Source: Halobacteriovorax vibrionivorans (GTDB taxonomy: Bacteria; Bdellovibrionota; Bacteriovoracia; Bacteriovoracales; Bacteriovoracaceae). Taken from it: a stretch of DNA of 64,000 bases. Below the pieces are notes generated by a model that did no database searches, was not told the DNA's origin, and saw only the letters and a program-made list of their open reading frames with translations. The stretch spans positions 124,001 through 188,000 of the forward strand of contig NZ_QDKL01000002.1 in NCBI RefSeq assembly GCF_003346865.1. The letters run 5' to 3'. This document shows positions 62,770 through 64,000 of the stretch, piece by piece. The position numbers and the translations under genes are program-made. Position 1 is the first letter of the stretch. Every line of letters starts with the position of its first letter.

Positions 62770-63054
62770 ATGAAATATATTTTAATGATACTACTACTTT
62801 GTAGTTGTGCAGTTTCAAAGACAAAGCTTACAGAAGAAGGAAGCAAAGTTAAGGTTACATACCAAAAACCACGTAAGAACTGTACTGTCTTCACTTCTGT
62901 AATCGGTGAAAATGAAAACGGAATAAAAGACCTTGCAATTAACCATGCTATCAATCAAGTTGCAGATAAAGGTGGAAATACAATCTTTATCAAAGAAGCA
63001 GTTAATGAAGGCGGTCGCTGGAAAGTGACAGGAATGGGTTATCACTGCAAATAA
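62770..63054 (+). CDS. DUF4156-like small lipoprotein
   Basis: The 94-aa protein has a lipoprotein signal (LLLCSC). The mature part has the DUF4156 pattern: a cysteine before a short strand (NCTVFTSVIG), a helix (AINHAINQVADKGGNTIFI, where the family has LRNxAAxLGANxV), and a last Cys near the C-terminus. The function of the family is not known. GGAGG precedes the ATG. It lies 16 bp upstream of ilvE on the same strand. Confidence 0.75.
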   Translation: MKYILMILLLCSCAVSKTKLTEEGSKVKVTYQKPRKNCTVFTSVIGENENGIKDLAINHAINQVADKGGNTIFIKEAVNEGGRWKVTGMGYHCK

Positions 63055-63070
63055 TTAATTGAGGAGTATT

Positions 63071-64000
63071 ATGAAAGTTTTAGCAAGTGCTAAAGAGGCC
63101 ATCGAAAATTTTTCGATGCCTGATAAAGTAGGATTTGGAAAAGTTCTTTTACCAATTATGGCAACGTGTGAATTCAAGCGTGGCGAATGGGGCGAGCTTG
63201 AGATTAGGCCATATGCAAAACTTGAACTAGATCCAACATGTAAAGTTCTTCATTACGGACAAGAGATCTTTGAAGGAATGAAGGCATATAATTACAAAGG
63301 AAATGGACCAAACCTCTTTCGTCCATTAGAGAACTTCAAACGCTTTAATCATTCAGCAAGAAGAATGGCCATGCCAGAAGTTCCAAATGAGATTTTTGTA
63401 AATGCGGTAAATACAATTACAAAGATGGGTGAAAACTTCATCCCAAAAAGAAGTGGTGAATCTCTTTATATAAGACCGTTTATGATCGCAACAGAAAATA
63501 ACCTTGGGATAAAGCCAAGTGAAGAGTTTCTCTTCATGGTTATCGCCTCACCTGTTGAGTCTTATTTTTCTGGTGGTAGCTATAAAGTTTTAATTGAAAG
63601 ACAAATGGTTCGTGCCTGCCCAGGAGGAATGGGGACAGCAAAAACAGGCGGTAATTATGCAGGAGCTCTAAACTCTGGTGTACGCACGCAAAAGCTTGGC
63701 CTTCACCAAAGTCTTTGGTTATCTGCAAGTGATAGAAAGTCTATTGAAGAACTGAGTGGAATGAATTTCTTTGCTGTCATTGATGGAGAAATTCACACTC
63801 CAGAATTAACAGAGACAATTCTTGATGGAATCACACGTCGCTCACTCATTGATATTGCACGCTCAAAAGGACTTAAGGTTATTGAGAGAAAGATGAGTAT
63901 CGATGATTTAATTGAAGATATTAAATCAAATAAATGCACGGAATGCTTTTCTTGTGGAACGGCCGCTATTATCACTCCAATATGCTCTCTTCATGAAGAA
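63071..64000 (+). CDS. ilvE: Branched-chain amino acid aminotransferase, cut by the window end
   Basis: The first 310 residues are present and the frame remains open at 64000. The family is the longer bacterial/eukaryotic BCAT type: KVLHYGQEIFEGMKAY, RPLENFKRFNHSARRM, SLYIRPFM, the PLP lysine in MGTAKTGGNYA and ECFSCGTAAIITP. It interconverts Val, Leu and Ile with their 2-oxo acids. GAGGAG precedes the ATG by six bases. The last CxxC-like ECFSCGT is the redox switch found in many BCATs of this class. Confidence 0.92.
   Translation, partial: MKVLASAKEAIENFSMPDKVGFGKVLLPIMATCEFKRGEWGELEIRPYAKLELDPTCKVLHYGQEIFEGMKAYNYKGNGPNLFRPLENFKRFNHSARRMAMPEVPNEIFVNAVNTITKMGENFIPKRSGESLYIRPFMIATENNLGIKPSEEFLFMVIASPVESYFSGGSYKVLIERQMVRACPGGMGTAKTGGNYAGALNSGVRTQKLGLHQSLWLSASDRKSIEELSGMNFFAVIDGEIHTPELTETILDGITRRSLIDIARSKGLKVIERKMSIDDLIEDIKSNKCTECFSCGTAAIITPICSLHEE

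Overview
This is an AT-rich bacterial chromosome segment with dense, mostly co-directional short operons. No rRNA, CRISPR array, transposase or phage gene was seen. The gene content fits a predatory Bdellovibrionota, most likely the marine Bacteriovoracaceae (Halobacteriovorax-like). That placement is an inference from low GC, a bacterial histone, a secreted endonuclease I, several exported hydrolases, many short lipoproteins and Lys/Glu-rich proteins; no marker gene was compared.

Layout. 1-4 kb: a membrane J-domain protein, an adenosine deaminase-like enzyme and a PilT-type pilus retraction ATPase. 4-9 kb (minus strand): Prc/Tsp protease, then a ThiI plus dedicated cysteine desulfurase pair for tRNA 4-thiouridine. 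9-18 kb: an App1-type phosphatase, an AMP-forming ligase, a rifampin-phosphotransferase-like three-domain enzyme, a DUF3419-like transferase, a UbiA prenyltransferase and a GNAT protein. 18.3-23.9 kb: a tightly coupled four-gene operon encoding an HMG-CoA-reductase-like protein fused to a small-molecule kinase, a fatty-acyl-AMP ligase, an acyl carrier protein and an AurF-like diiron oxygenase. It lies behind a 370-bp promoter region carrying three copies of AAACGATAA. It looks like an uncharacterised acyl-ACP tailoring pathway and is the strongest candidate here for a new biosynthetic system.

24-31 kb: a receiver protein overlapping a CFI-box-CTERM-like exported protein; a rhodanese-like lipoprotein overlapping a class IV aminotransferase; stand-alone rpsD with a leader that can form a pseudoknot; a bacterial histone-fold gene next to nadD; a double-TM2 protein; and dtd. 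31-46 kb: a long coiled-coil protein, inorganic pyrophosphatase with an intrinsic terminator placed inside the next gene (YceI family), a phosphodiesterase lipoprotein, a secreted zincin, a ClC transporter, a hybrid histidine kinase, secreted endonuclease I and a PAP2 phosphatase. 46-57 kb: an exported kinase-like protein, a DEAD-box helicase fused to a Jag/KhpB RNA-binding module, tRNA-Phe next to a GC-rich island between 31-bp direct repeats, QueG, a pyruvate kinase fused to a ferredoxin-like domain, and a second long coiled-coil protein. 57-64 kb: a DsbA-like lipoprotein, a heterodimeric ABC exporter, a small histidine kinase, tRNA-Val with a duplicated 3' end, and a truncated ilvE at the window edge.

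All product calls rest on motifs read by eye. No similarity search was run.
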